DNA of 64,000 nucleotides from Leucobacter sp. OLIS6 (lineage in GTDB: Bacteria; Actinomycetota; Actinomycetes; Actinomycetales; Microbacteriaceae): the NCBI RefSeq assembly GCF_002752355.1, contig NZ_MRAV01000009.1, forward strand, positions 62,001 to 126,000. Reading direction: 5' to 3'. This document shows positions 18,401-26,876 of the stretch, piece after piece. The notes under the pieces were generated by a model. That model did no database searches and had not been told where the DNA came from. It saw nothing but the letters and a program-made list of their open reading frames with translations. Each line of letters starts with the position of its first letter. The first letter of the stretch is position 1. The position numbers were made by a program, and so were the translations under genes.

Positions 18401-19192
18401 GCGGGTGCGCTCGACCTCGGGCAGGCACACCTCGCACCGGCCGCATGCCGCGATGCCCTCGGCGCCCCAGCCGATGGGAGCCGCCGACTCGCGCGCGCCA
18501 TCGTCGCCGACCGCCGCGTAGCGGTCGAGCAGGATCCGATGCATGCGAGCGCGCCGCGCCCGGAACACGGGAGCGATGTCGGCGAGCCGATGCCGCGAAT
18601 GCGCGCCGTCGCCGAGGATCAGCGTCGCCTCAGGAGCGACGGGGATCCCGGTTCGCTCGAGCTGCTCGGCATAGGCCGCCAGCTGCATGAGCGCGGTCGC
18701 CTTCGCGCGCCGCGCGAGCTTCGTGTCCTGCACCTCGTAGCCGTCGGAAGCGGTCAGACGCAGGAAGTCGGCGAAGCCGACGAAGCCGATGGCCGGCTCA
18801 CCGGCGTCGGGATCGGCAGCGCGCTGGGCCGGGTCGAAGAACGTCGCTTGGAAGACCAGCGCCGCGCGAGCCTCGAGCGCCGCGGTCGTCTGCTCGGCGA
18901 CGTCGAGCAGCTGGGCCTCACCCATGCTCTCGGGTCGAGGGATCTCGACGACGCCCGCCGCCCCCGTTCCGAGCTCCCCGCGGTAGGCCGCGAGGGTCCG
19001 TTCCTCGTGCTGATCGCCGAGACGGGCCGCCCGTGCGAGCATCGGATCGTCGTCAGGTGGCACCTCGACCGCGCGTCCCAGCTTCGCGTCGACCCGCCGC
19101 AGGAACGCGAACTCGCACGCGCTGGCCGCGGTCAGGTCGGTCGCGCTCGTGACGAGGCGCGCCTCTCCGTCAGCACCGCGCTGCACGAACAT
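15500..19192 (-). CDS. TM0106-family RecB-like nuclease fused to SF1 (Upf1-type) helicase
   Basis: A 1230-residue protein. The N-terminal half is the TM0106/RecB-like nuclease region: a Cys/Phe-rich start (SACEFAFLRRVDAKLG), a cluster of cysteines near residue 250 (CGRCEVC) that may bind Zn or Fe-S, and the RNase-H-like phrases LFFDFEGDPMY and YHYAAYERTHLL. The C-terminal third is an SF1B helicase: Walker A GPPGTGKT at 843-850, Walker B DEAGQF near 960, then VDRFQGQE and the closing motif NVAISRAKW. The family is thought to act in DNA repair or RNA/DNA processing. ATG at 19192 follows GGAGGGA. The GNAT-AAA+ gene lies 90 bases upstream on the same strand and may be cotranscribed. Confidence 0.88.
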   Translation of the reverse strand: MFVQRGADGEARLVTSATDLTAASACEFAFLRRVDAKLGRAVEVPPDDDPMLARAARLGDQHEERTLAAYRGELGTGAAGVVEIPRPESMGEAQLLDVAEQTTAALEARAALVFQATFFDPAQRAADPDAGEPAIGFVGFADFLRLTASDGYEVQDTKLARRAKATALMQLAAYAEQLERTGIPVAPEATLILGDGAHSRHRLADIAPVFRARRARMHRILLDRYAAVGDDGARESAAPIGWGAEGIAACGRCEVCLPEVERTRDPLLIAGITAAQRNRLVAAGFDRIEAVAELDGTVDPPAEGFRAVGGIAESERVPGIGLHVLERLAAQARVQLDARAGELPPFRVIDAAALAAIPRPNPGDLFFDFEGDPMYREPGDANDARWGIDYLFGSVDEQERFLPLWAHDLDAEKRTLLRFLELVRQRRIDFPGMRIYHYAAYERTHLLSIAARHGVGEAEVDDLLREHVLVDLYPIVRKALRIGTRSYSIKKLEPLYMGDELRDADGVTSGAQSVTEFAEASEQLRSADPAERAEGERRLAAIADYNRYDCVSTLRLRDWLRGIAQEHGVEPFPEALPADDEEPELRLSPIAEALGRHAAQISDPAIAKTAALASSAIDYHQREQKSFWWAHYARLVDPVEDWADTRDVLVVDALLSRVSDDWHVPDEPRARALRRRIRLRGALAPGSSLRPGGQAYLLYEAPAPFATRGVEPGARSASRVTVVERDGDEVLVEELLPRDATPFDVLPVALVPGPPPHAGQQKGAIEAWGREFAAALDRGELPRDPVVDLIRRAAPVLGAGAPIVDPASELALVAGGGDDAARTIGAVTATLRQLDRSSLAVQGPPGTGKTYLAARVIRRLVEEDGWRIGVVAQSHRVVEHVLEGVVAAGLSAEQVGKVPQSGRADDAAEPAFRALGRNTHRLFLREHEAASLGCVLGGTAWDFSNPTRVARHELDLLVIDEAGQFSLAPTIAASVGAKRLLLLGDPQQLPQVSQGTHPEPVDTSALGWLLGDHETMPEDLGYFLAETRRMRPELTEVVSELAYGGRLRAHPSTASVRASGIGRPGLVRHEVEHSANTTHSVEEAEVVAGIVRDALERGRCDTGLGERALTPDDIIVVAAYNAQVECVAERLADIGCAEVRVGTVDRFQGQEALLAVVTLAASSPDDVPRGLEFLLLRNRLNVAISRAKWATHLVSSSRLGDGLPMSAEGVAALSGYLRLEEHGSTSHGRP

Positions 19193-19282
19193 GCGTTCTC
19201 CCTCCGAGTCGCCTCCCGGCGATCGCCGAGGTCCATCCGACGCTATCGGTGCTCGCCGACATTCGCCGACGGCGGTGCCCGC

Positions 19283-20572
19283 TCAGAGACGGGCCAGGGT
19301 CTCGATGTCCTCCGAGAACGCCGACTGCTCCTCCTCGGAGACGGTCGCACGGGTGACCTCGAGCGCCGCGCGGTAGTCGGCGGTGTCGAGCCGGGTGCGA
19401 TCGGTCTCGAGCACCGCGCCCTCGGCGCGCAGCACCCGCGCCAGCGCCTCCTGCGACGCGCGGCGGGCCGCGTACTCGATGTCGGCGGGGGTCAAGCCGT
19501 CGCTCTCCGCGACGAGGACGCCGAAGTCGATCGAATCCGAGATCTCGCCGGGCACGTACCGGCGCCAGATCGCCTCGCGCGCCTCCGCGTCGGGAAGCCC
19601 GATCGGCAGCACGTAGTCGAATCGGCCGTGGCGCAGGAACGCGGCGTCGAGCGCCCGGACGAAGTTGGTCGCGCAGATGAGCAGCTGGCCCTCGCGGTCC
19701 CGGAAATCGGCGACGATCTTGAGCAGCTCGTTCGTGACGCCCTGCGTCGGAGACGGCGGGTCGCCTCGGCGCTGCGACGCGATCTCCTCGACCTCGTCGA
19801 TGAACACGACCGCGTGCTCCAGCTGCTCGATCCGTTCGAAGACGTTGCGCAGCGACGCCGCCATCCCGCTGCCGGCGTCGCCGAGACGCGACGGGAAGAC
19901 TTCGACGAAGGGCCAGTCGAGGCGGGAGGCGACCGCCTTCGCGAAGGTGGTCTTGCCCGTTCCGGGAGGCCCGAACAGCATCACCGCGTGCGGCGGGACG
20001 ACCCCGTAGCGATCGGCGAGGTCGGGTTCGGCGAGGGGCGCCACGAGGCGTTCCTCGAGCAGCTGCTTCTCGTGCCGCATGCCGGCCACGTTCTCCCAGA
20101 GGTGGCGCGGCAGCACGCGTCCGCCGACGTCCTTCAGCAGGTCGAGCTCGCGGCGCTGCACCGGCATCTGCCGCTCCAGATAGCGCAGCCCGTAGCGCAG
20201 CTGGAAGCCGTTCGAGGTGAGCAGCCCCAGCCGCCCGCCCTCGGGCATGAGCACCGAGAGGGTGGACAGGCCGAGCGGCGCCATCTTGCGCTCGAGCGCG
20301 TCGAGCAGTGCTCCCGACACATTCTCGGAACGGGCGTCCTCGGAGATCCCGAAGAAGACGACCCAGCCCTGGGCGTGGGCGGCCCGACCGACGGCGGCCG
20401 CCACGATCCGGTCGCCGCGCACCGCAACCACCGCGTGGTCCTCGCGGCAGGACGCCGTGACCTCCGCGAGCGAGTAGACCGGCTGGTCGACGGTCGAGCG
20501 CACCTCCCACCAGAGGCGCACGACCCCGTCGAGGTCGTCGTCGTGGAATTCGCGGATGCGGATGCGTGTCAT
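19283..20572 (-). CDS. GNAT acetyltransferase-like domain fused to AAA+ ATPase
   Basis: A 429-residue two-domain protein. Residues 1-135 read as a GNAT acetyltransferase fold: IRIREFHDDDLDGVVRLWWE at the start, AVVAVRGDRIVAAAVG as strands 2-3, and the NGFQLRYGLRYLERQM ending typical of GNATs. Residues 160-429 are an AAA+ ATPase: Walker A GPPGTGKT (201-208), Walker B VVFIDE (255-260), and a second region of homology ATNFVRALDAAFLRHGRFDY (301-320) carrying arginine-finger candidates, in the FtsH/proteasomal-ATPase style. ATG at 20572 has no clear ribosome-binding site. It is divergent from the VWA lipoprotein operon. Confidence 0.82.
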   Translation of the reverse strand: MTRIRIREFHDDDLDGVVRLWWEVRSTVDQPVYSLAEVTASCREDHAVVAVRGDRIVAAAVGRAAHAQGWVVFFGISEDARSENVSGALLDALERKMAPLGLSTLSVLMPEGGRLGLLTSNGFQLRYGLRYLERQMPVQRRELDLLKDVGGRVLPRHLWENVAGMRHEKQLLEERLVAPLAEPDLADRYGVVPPHAVMLFGPPGTGKTTFAKAVASRLDWPFVEVFPSRLGDAGSGMAASLRNVFERIEQLEHAVVFIDEVEEIASQRRGDPPSPTQGVTNELLKIVADFRDREGQLLICATNFVRALDAAFLRHGRFDYVLPIGLPDAEAREAIWRRYVPGEISDSIDFGVLVAESDGLTPADIEYAARRASQEALARVLRAEGAVLETDRTRLDTADYRAALEVTRATVSEEEQSAFSEDIETLARL

Positions 20573-20762
20573 GTGGGAATCATGCCAGAGCGGATCGCTC
20601 CGCCGATACCCGTCCGGTATCGCCGTTCCCGCGTCCCGGTCGAACCTTCCGCGCACGCGCTGCGCGAACGCGTCGCGCGCGCGGGCGCGCCAGCATGCAA
20701 GACTGGAAGCAGTTCAGGTCACGCCCGACCCCAGGACGCGAAGCCCGAAGGTGCCAACGACG

Positions 20763-22583
20763 ATGCTCGACACTCTCCACAGACGCCGGTCCACGGCGGC
20801 CCTGGCGCTCGGCGCCGCGCTGATGATCGCCCTCGCGGGCTGCAGCGTGGCCAGTACCGGATCGAACACCGCCGGCGGCGCCGACGACGGATGCACCCCC
20901 GTGGTGGTCGCCACCTCGTCCGAGAAGGTCAACCTCATGGAGGCCCTCGGCGAGCAGTTCAAGAAATCGTCCGAGCACCAGGGGCTCAAGACGTGCGCCA
21001 CCGTGCGCCCCGTCAACGTCGCCTCCGGCAAGGCCGCGCAGTATCTCTCGGACTCGACGAAGGAGTGGAAGCTCGGCGCCGACACCGCTCCGAGCGTCTG
21101 GTCCCCCGCATCGACCGTCTGGACCGACCGGGTCGCCTCCATCTCGGGCGAGCAGGTCGTGGCGGGCGCCGAGAGCTTCGCGAAGACCCCCGTCGTGTTC
21201 GGGGTCCCCGAGTCGATGGCGCGCGCGCTCGGCTACCCGGCCAAGCCCGTGAGCATCGCCCAGATCAAGGGGCTCATCGAGAACCCCGAGGGCTGGGGTG
21301 CGCTCGGCAAGTCGATCTGGGGCTCCTTCAAGATCGCGAAGACCAACCCCAACACCTCGACCACCGGCCTCTCGATGCTCCTGATGCAGAGCTACGCGGC
21401 CGCGGGCAAGGCGAAGGATCTGACCACGGGCGACGTGCAGAAGGCGGAAGCGTTCAACAAGGCCTTCGAATCGGGCGCGATCCACTACGGCGACACCACG
21501 GGCAAGGTGCTGCAGAACCTCGCCGACAAGACATCCGGCAAGGGCTCCTCCTACGTCAGCGCGATCGCGCTGGAGGAGACCTCGCTCTACAACTACAACA
21601 TCGGCAACCCCGACTCGCACACCGTCCAGCCCGGCGAGACCCTCACGCCGCCGTCCGAGAAGCTCGTCGCGGTGTACCCCGCCGAGGGATCGATGTGGAG
21701 CGACAATCCGGCGGTCGTGCTGAACGCCGCCTGGGTGACGCCCGAGCAGAAGAGCGCGTCGCAGGCGTTCGTGAAGTTCTTGCACACGCCCGAAGCGCAG
21801 AAGCTGCTGCCGAAGTACGGCTTCCGTCCGCTCGACGATTCGGTCGACGTCAGCCAGTACCTGAACGACAAGGTCGGCATCGACCCGAAGCGCCCGACGG
21901 TCGCGCTCCCCCAGCCCTCGCCCGAGGTCGTCTCGGCCGCGCTCGACCAGTGGACCGCGATCCGCAAGCCGTCGGCGATCCTGCAGCTGATCGATATCTC
22001 GGGCTCGATGGACGAGGGCATCGGCGGCGGCAAGACCCGCCTCGACGGCGCGCTCGCCGGCTCGACCACGACGCTCGGCCAGGTGCGCCCCACCGACGAG
22101 ATCGGTGTCTGGGCGTTCACCACCGGCCTCCAGTCCAAGATCGACGGGAAGAACGTGCCCGGCGTCGCCGTCGTGCGCCCGTTCGGCCCGCTCGGCGGTG
22201 ACAAGGAGGGCCTGAAGAACGAGATCGAGGACCTCGCGAACAGCCAGCGCGCGGGCACTCCCCTGTACGACGCCCTGTCGTCGGCCTACGACTACATGAA
22301 GCAGCACGCCGAAGAGGGCCGGATCAACGCGATCGTCGTGCTCTCCGACGGCGAGGACACCGATTCGAGCACCACGCTGAACTCCCTGATCCAGCGCATC
22401 AACGCGGATCAGAAGGAGGGCGGCAACCGCAAGCCGGTGCGGATCTTCGCCATCGCCTACTCGAGCGCAGCGGACAAGTCCTCGCTCGAACGGCTCGCGA
22501 AGGCCTCCGGCGGACAGGTGTTCGACGCGAGCGACCCGACGAAGATCACCGAGACCTTCCAGTCGGTGATGAACAACTTCTAG
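20763..22583 (+). CDS. Lipoprotein with solute-binding and VWA domains
   Basis: A 606-residue extracytoplasmic lipoprotein. The signal peptide ends in LIALAGC with Cys27 lipidated. Residues about 40-370 resemble a type 2 periplasmic solute-binding domain (VVVATSSEKVNLMEALGEQFKK; SPASTVW; AAWVTPEQKSASQAFVKFLH). Residues about 400-600 form a von Willebrand A domain with an intact metal site: D411-S413-S415 of DISGSM, Thr in GTPLYDAL and Asp in VVLSDGEDTD. This architecture recurs in actinobacteria. The next two genes follow at 9-base gaps, so it heads a three-gene operon. The ligand is unknown. Confidence 0.85.
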   Translation: MLDTLHRRRSTAALALGAALMIALAGCSVASTGSNTAGGADDGCTPVVVATSSEKVNLMEALGEQFKKSSEHQGLKTCATVRPVNVASGKAAQYLSDSTKEWKLGADTAPSVWSPASTVWTDRVASISGEQVVAGAESFAKTPVVFGVPESMARALGYPAKPVSIAQIKGLIENPEGWGALGKSIWGSFKIAKTNPNTSTTGLSMLLMQSYAAAGKAKDLTTGDVQKAEAFNKAFESGAIHYGDTTGKVLQNLADKTSGKGSSYVSAIALEETSLYNYNIGNPDSHTVQPGETLTPPSEKLVAVYPAEGSMWSDNPAVVLNAAWVTPEQKSASQAFVKFLHTPEAQKLLPKYGFRPLDDSVDVSQYLNDKVGIDPKRPTVALPQPSPEVVSAALDQWTAIRKPSAILQLIDISGSMDEGIGGGKTRLDGALAGSTTTLGQVRPTDEIGVWAFTTGLQSKIDGKNVPGVAVVRPFGPLGGDKEGLKNEIEDLANSQRAGTPLYDALSSAYDYMKQHAEEGRINAIVVLSDGEDTDSSTTLNSLIQRINADQKEGGNRKPVRIFAIAYSSAADKSSLERLAKASGGQVFDASDPTKITETFQSVMNNF

Positions 22584-22592
22584 GCGGTCACG

Positions 22593-23582
22593 GTGAGCAC
22601 AATCGAACAGATCATCCAGGTCTGCGGCGACCGTGCCGTCTGCCTGGTCGACGGCGCCTCGATCTCGAACCCGGACGCGCTGGCCTCGGTGCTGCCGAGC
22701 GGCGCACGGGTCCTGGTGATCCCCGCCCCGGATCAGGCCCAGAGCGTCTCCTCCGGAACGGTCGCGACCCAGTTCAAGGCAGCGACCGGCGCCCAGACGG
22801 TCGTCGTCATCGAGGACCGGGCGAAGGACCGCTTCGGAGTCGCCTCGAACGGGGACGCGAACAGGATCGCGACCGAGCTGAACTCGCAGAATCTGCCCGA
22901 CGGCGGCGAGGCCGTCGCCAACATCGCGAGCACGCTCGTCTCCGCAGGCCCCGCGCCCTCCGGCGGCCAGGGCGATGGCGGTGCCCCCTGGATCGTGGGT
23001 GCCGGAGTCCTGATCCTCGTGGCGGTCGGCGCGGCGGTCACGACATTGCTGATCCGCCGCTCCCGTAATGCGAAGCGCGCGGTCGGAGCCTCGCGCGCGC
23101 TCGAGAAGCAGCTCGAAGCCGCCCTGCACGGTGAGAACGGCGAGTTCGTCCGCGATGCGATCGACGAGCTCCGCCGCCTGGCCGGGGCCTACCCCGAGCT
23201 CGGTCCCCGTCTGAGCGGGCTGTCCGAGCATCTTTCCGAGCTGTTCGTCCGGGTGCGCAGCCGCGGAACGGATCAGCAGCTCCGGCTGCTGCTCGTCCAG
23301 TACCGCGACACCCTCTCCAAGCTTCTGAAGGCACTCGCCGACGACTACTACGGCGATGTGCAGCGCAACCCCCAGTACTGGAGCAACCCCCAGGGCCGGC
23401 TGACCGAGGTGCAGCGCGCCGTCGATTCCGTCGACCAGCAGGCCGTCGAGAACATCCGGCAGGTCAACGAGTCGCGGGACCTCGAATTCAAGGTCGCCCT
23501 CGACTCCCTCATCAAGGCCGTCAACGATGCGAAGCTGTCCGACGTGTACAGCGATCGCGACCCGAGCAACCCGCAGAGCTAA
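22593..23582 (+). CDS. Single-TM membrane protein in the VWA-TelA operon
   Basis: A 329-residue protein without a signal peptide. Residues 1-120 form an alpha/beta-looking domain (CLVDGASISNPDALASVLP; VVVIEDRAKDRFG), a Gly-rich linker precedes one membrane helix (132-154), and Arg-rich residues follow directly (RRSRNAKR). By the positive-inside rule the N-domain faces outside and the about 170-residue helical C-domain faces the cytoplasm. The N-domain has some feel of a TPM-phosphatase-like fold but I cannot confirm it. Start GTG at 22593. Its place between the VWA lipoprotein and TelA genes suggests a transmembrane link between the two. Confidence 0.7.
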   Translation: MSTIEQIIQVCGDRAVCLVDGASISNPDALASVLPSGARVLVIPAPDQAQSVSSGTVATQFKAATGAQTVVVIEDRAKDRFGVASNGDANRIATELNSQNLPDGGEAVANIASTLVSAGPAPSGGQGDGGAPWIVGAGVLILVAVGAAVTTLLIRRSRNAKRAVGASRALEKQLEAALHGENGEFVRDAIDELRRLAGAYPELGPRLSGLSEHLSELFVRVRSRGTDQQLRLLLVQYRDTLSKLLKALADDYYGDVQRNPQYWSNPQGRLTEVQRAVDSVDQQAVENIRQVNESRDLEFKVALDSLIKAVNDAKLSDVYSDRDPSNPQS

Positions 23583-23591
23583 GGACCCGAC

Positions 23592-24977
23592 ATGACCGAT
23601 CCCACCGGCACCGAACCCACCATCTCCGTCGACTTCGCGCAGCTGCTCGAACCCGCCGACACCCGCGCCGCCGAGGTCCCCGGCTCCGCCCTCGAGGCCG
23701 CCGTCGCCGAGGCGCCCGCGAGCGACATCGAGTCCGCGGCGAAGACGCCCGCCGACGCGGTGTTCAAGTTCCGCAGCCTGCTCACCGAGCAGCAGCTCGC
23801 CGACCTGCAGCGCGGCGCACCGGCGCTCGCGCAGAAGTTCGTCGCCGACGTGAACCAGATCGTCACCTTCGGCGGGCCGGTCATGCAGAAGCTGAACAGC
23901 GCCTCCGTGCAGCTGCTCGACGCCCAGCGGAACATCCGCGTGCCCGAGGCCGATGCCATCGTCAACGACATGCTCCGCACCATGGACGGCTTCGAGAAGA
24001 AGTGGCGCTCGCAGAAGCTCGAGGACGCGGCGAACGCGATCGTCGGCTGGTTCAAGAAGGGCAAGTACACCCTGAGCACCATGATCCGCGAGTCGAAGCC
24101 GATCTCCGACAAGATCGACCTCGCCGAGCTCAAGCTGCAGGAGATGGAGAACGCGCTCGCCGACAACATCGCCCGCGGTCAGCTGCTCCACGCCCAGACG
24201 CTCGAGCACATGGACGACGTCGTCGCCGTGCTCGCCGCGCTCGAACAGGTCATCGAGGTGCTCCGCACCGAGTTCGACGAGGCCGACACCGCGCTGCGGA
24301 TGGCCGAGACCGCCGGCACCGAGTCGACGACCTACCAGGGCAAGGTCATCTCGGTGAGCGAGCTGCGCGAGATCCAGAGCAACCTCTCCCTCGTGCTCTC
24401 GGAGACCGAGAAGACCTGGGCCGACTGGCGCTCGCAGTTCTTCCTCGGCTTCGCGCACGCCCCCGCGACCCGCAACCTCGTCGTCACGACCTTCGCGCTG
24501 CGCCGCCGCCTCGCGACGTTCCGCACCATGGGCCTCCCCTCCGCACGTCAGTCGCTCGCCCTCTGGCAGCAGGCGGCGTTCGCCCGCGAGGGCGCCGAGA
24601 TGGGCGCCTCGATCCAGGAGGGCACCAACAAGCTCATCCAGGGCGCGTTCGCCGAGACCGCGAAGTCGGTCGAGACGGTCGCGAACGCCTCCCAGATGCC
24701 CGTCATCACCGAGGAGACGATCTGGGCCGTGATCGATTCGGTGAAGGCGCAGTGCGCAGCCATCGTCGAGGCGGATCGCGCGGGCCGTGCCCTGCGCGCG
24801 CGCAACATCCAGGCGCTCGAGCGCGGCGAGTCCGTCATCGAGGACGCGGTCGTGGCCTCGCAGCGCGCGGTGGCGAACGGATCCCGCGGCGATGCGGCAG
24901 GATCCGTCACGCGCGGTTCCGGTGCCGGATCCACGACCGACCCGGGTGCCGACCTGCTGGGCAAGCTCACGAGCTGA
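23592..24977 (+). CDS. TelA-family (toxic anion resistance) protein
   Basis: A 461-residue, largely helical cytoplasmic protein of the TelA/KlaA family (toxic anion resistance, PF05816 by recollection). Recognisable parts are FKKGKYTLSTMIRESKPISDKI, the long coiled-coil region of residues 150-290, and the C-terminal ETIWAVIDSVKAQCAAIVEADRAGR block. Low-complexity Gly/Ser follows from about 430. Family members are found with tellurite-resistance and Ter-type stress systems, although the biochemical role is not established. It is the last gene of the operon, 9 bases after the previous stop, and a hairpin terminator follows. Confidence 0.8.
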   Translation: MTDPTGTEPTISVDFAQLLEPADTRAAEVPGSALEAAVAEAPASDIESAAKTPADAVFKFRSLLTEQQLADLQRGAPALAQKFVADVNQIVTFGGPVMQKLNSASVQLLDAQRNIRVPEADAIVNDMLRTMDGFEKKWRSQKLEDAANAIVGWFKKGKYTLSTMIRESKPISDKIDLAELKLQEMENALADNIARGQLLHAQTLEHMDDVVAVLAALEQVIEVLRTEFDEADTALRMAETAGTESTTYQGKVISVSELREIQSNLSLVLSETEKTWADWRSQFFLGFAHAPATRNLVVTTFALRRRLATFRTMGLPSARQSLALWQQAAFAREGAEMGASIQEGTNKLIQGAFAETAKSVETVANASQMPVITEETIWAVIDSVKAQCAAIVEADRAGRALRARNIQALERGESVIEDAVVASQRAVANGSRGDAAGSVTRGSGAGSTTDPGADLLGKLTS

Positions 24978-24981
24978 GCCG

Positions 24982-25017
24982 GTGCCCGGGAACGACCCAC
25001 GGGCCGCTCCCGGGCAC
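24982..25017 (+). terminator. Terminator after the TelA-family gene
   Basis: Perfect 10-bp arms (24982-24991 and 25008-25017) starting 4 bases after the stop codon, with a 16-base loop. Confidence 0.7.
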
Positions 25018-25245
25018 GTCCGCTAGACTGGACCGAGAGGTCGCGCCGATCCCAGCGTCGGCGGGCCCCACGTCGCTGAATTTCAGAGCTCGCGCATCGC
25101 GAATGCGCCAGGGCCGACCGACTCTTCCGCGGCGAACGGATGCGCGAACCCGCGCACTCGCCGACTCGGCCACGCCCAGCGACTCGATCCCACAGCGGAT
25201 CCTGCGGACGCGCGCCGGACCGACACGAAAGCAGCACTCGCTCAC
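25018..25245 (+). promoter_or_regulatory. Promoter and long 5' leader of the DEAD-box helicase gene
   Basis: TAGACT at 25024-25029 is a plausible -10 element directly after the upstream terminator. If used, it leaves a leader of about 210 bases before the GTG at 25246. No gene is seen in it. Long leaders are usual for cold-shock RNA helicases, but no specific RNA motif was recognised here. Confidence 0.4.
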
Positions 25246-26865
25246 GTGACCACCGACCAGACCACGCCCTCGTTCATCGACCTTGGCGTGCCCGCACCCA
25301 TCGCGCACGCCCTCGACAAGAACGGCAAGACCAGCCCCTTCCCCATCCAGCGCGACACGCTCCCCGACACGCTCGCCGGCCGCGACGTGCTCGGCCGCGG
25401 CCGCACGGGTTCGGGCAAGACCATCGCGTTCGGCATCCCGCTCGTCGCGAACCTCGCCGATGACGCCGCCAAGAAGCGCAAGCCGAGCCGGCCGCGCGCC
25501 ATCGTGCTCGCCCCCACCCGCGAGCTCGTCACCCAGATCGCCGAGACCGTCAAGATGCTCGCCGACCCCGTTGGCGTCAAGGTCACCACGATCTTCGGCG
25601 GGATCCCCCAGCGGCGCCAGGAGGCCGCGCTGGAGGCCGGCGTCGACATCGTCGTGGCCGCCCCCGGCCGCCTCGACGACCTCATGAAGCAGGGCCTCGT
25701 CGATCTCGGCGGCGTCGAGATCACGGTGCTCGACGAGGCCGACCACATGGCCGACATGGGCTTCCTGCCCGTCGTCACGCGGATCCTCAACAAGACCCCC
25801 AAGCAGGGGCAGCGTCTGCTCTTCAGCGCGACCCTCGACAACGGGGTCGACAACATCGTGAAGAGGTACCTCCACGATCCGATCCTGCACTCGGTCGACG
25901 CGGCGGAGTCCCCCGTGCCCCAGCTCACGCACCACGTGTTCGAGGTCGCCGGCAAGGACCAGAAGGAAGCACTCATCGAGGCCCTGGCCTCGGGCACGGC
26001 GCGACGCATCTTCTTCACGCGGATGAAGCACCAGGCGAAGAAGCTCGCGAAGCAGCTCACCGCTCGTGGCATCCCCGCCGTCGAGCTGCAGGGCAACCTG
26101 TCGCAGAACGCCCGTGACCGCAACCTCGCCGAGTTCGTGAGCGGCGCGGCCAAGGTCCTCGTCGCGACCGACGTCGCGGCGCGCGGCGTGCACGTCGACG
26201 GCGTGGAGCTCGTCGTCCACGTCGACCCGCCCGTCGAGCACAAGGCGTACCTGCACCGTTCCGGTCGCACCGCGCGCGCCGGCAACGAGGGCGACGTCGT
26301 CACCCTCGTGCTGCCCGAGCAGCGGGGCGAGATGCGCCAGATCATGCGCGCGGCCAAGATCCGGGTGACCCCGAAGCCGGTGAACCCGATGGCGTCGAAC
26401 ATCGATCCCGAGGTGCTGTCGCTCATCGGCGAGGTCGCCCCGCGCATCGACCCGAAGGAGACCGAGCGTCGCCGTGCCGCCGCGCAGGCGGAGCAGCAGC
26501 GCGCCGCCGGTCACGCCCCGTCGGGCGAGGGCAAGTCCCAGGGCGCCAACGCGAAGCGCAAGCGCTCGCGCGGCGGCCGCGGACGCGGTGCCGGCGCCGA
26601 GGGCGGGACCGGCGCCGCCGGTGCCGCGAACGGGCGTTCGGGCGCGGGATCGAGCGAGGGCGGCGCGGGATCGCGCGGCCGTCGCGGCGGCAACGGCGGC
26701 CGCGGACGCGGTGGATCGGGCGCATCCAACGGTGGCGGTTCGGGCGCATCGCGCCAGGGCAGTTCCACCTCGGTCTACTCGACCAGCACCGGCGGTGGCC
26801 AGGCCCCCGCACCGCGTCAGCGCCAGCAGGGATCGCGCCGCGCCCAGCGCCCCAGCGGGCTGTAA
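25246..26865 (+). CDS. DEAD-box ATP-dependent RNA helicase
   Basis: A 539-residue RNA helicase. The motifs appear in order: Q-motif PFPIQRDTLP, motif I GRTGSGKT (52-59), Ia APTREL, GG and TPGR-like AAPGR, DEAD at 163-166, SAT at 194-196, and in domain 2 the conserved ATDVAARGVHVDGV and HRSGRTARAG. From about residue 410 an Arg/Gly-rich low-complexity tail follows (RGGRGRG, GGRGRGGSG), the usual RNA-binding tail of actinobacterial helicases in ribosome assembly and mRNA decay. Start GTG at 25246; the ribosome-binding site is weak. Confidence 0.95.
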   Translation: MTTDQTTPSFIDLGVPAPIAHALDKNGKTSPFPIQRDTLPDTLAGRDVLGRGRTGSGKTIAFGIPLVANLADDAAKKRKPSRPRAIVLAPTRELVTQIAETVKMLADPVGVKVTTIFGGIPQRRQEAALEAGVDIVVAAPGRLDDLMKQGLVDLGGVEITVLDEADHMADMGFLPVVTRILNKTPKQGQRLLFSATLDNGVDNIVKRYLHDPILHSVDAAESPVPQLTHHVFEVAGKDQKEALIEALASGTARRIFFTRMKHQAKKLAKQLTARGIPAVELQGNLSQNARDRNLAEFVSGAAKVLVATDVAARGVHVDGVELVVHVDPPVEHKAYLHRSGRTARAGNEGDVVTLVLPEQRGEMRQIMRAAKIRVTPKPVNPMASNIDPEVLSLIGEVAPRIDPKETERRRAAAQAEQQRAAGHAPSGEGKSQGANAKRKRSRGGRGRGAGAEGGTGAAGAANGRSGAGSSEGGAGSRGRRGGNGGRGRGGSGASNGGGSGASRQGSSTSVYSTSTGGGQAPAPRQRQQGSRRAQRPSGL

Positions 26866-26876
26866 CGGCCCGCCCC

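Noticed and set aside
16553..22201. An open plus-strand frame of 1882 codons antisense to the nuclease-helicase and AAA+ genes
   Set aside because: It runs opposite genes with clear motifs, its product is rich in Arg, Gly, Asp and Glu without domains, and high GC makes long antisense frames common here.
20580..24458. A 1292-codon minus-strand frame across the VWA-TelA operon
   Set aside because: Composition is low-complexity and antisense to three genes with recognisable features; it is a GC-driven shadow.
23592..24977. Calling the locus a proven tellurite-resistance operon
   Set aside because: TelA family membership is the only link; no TerC/TerD-type gene is nearby and the biochemical role of TelA is not settled.
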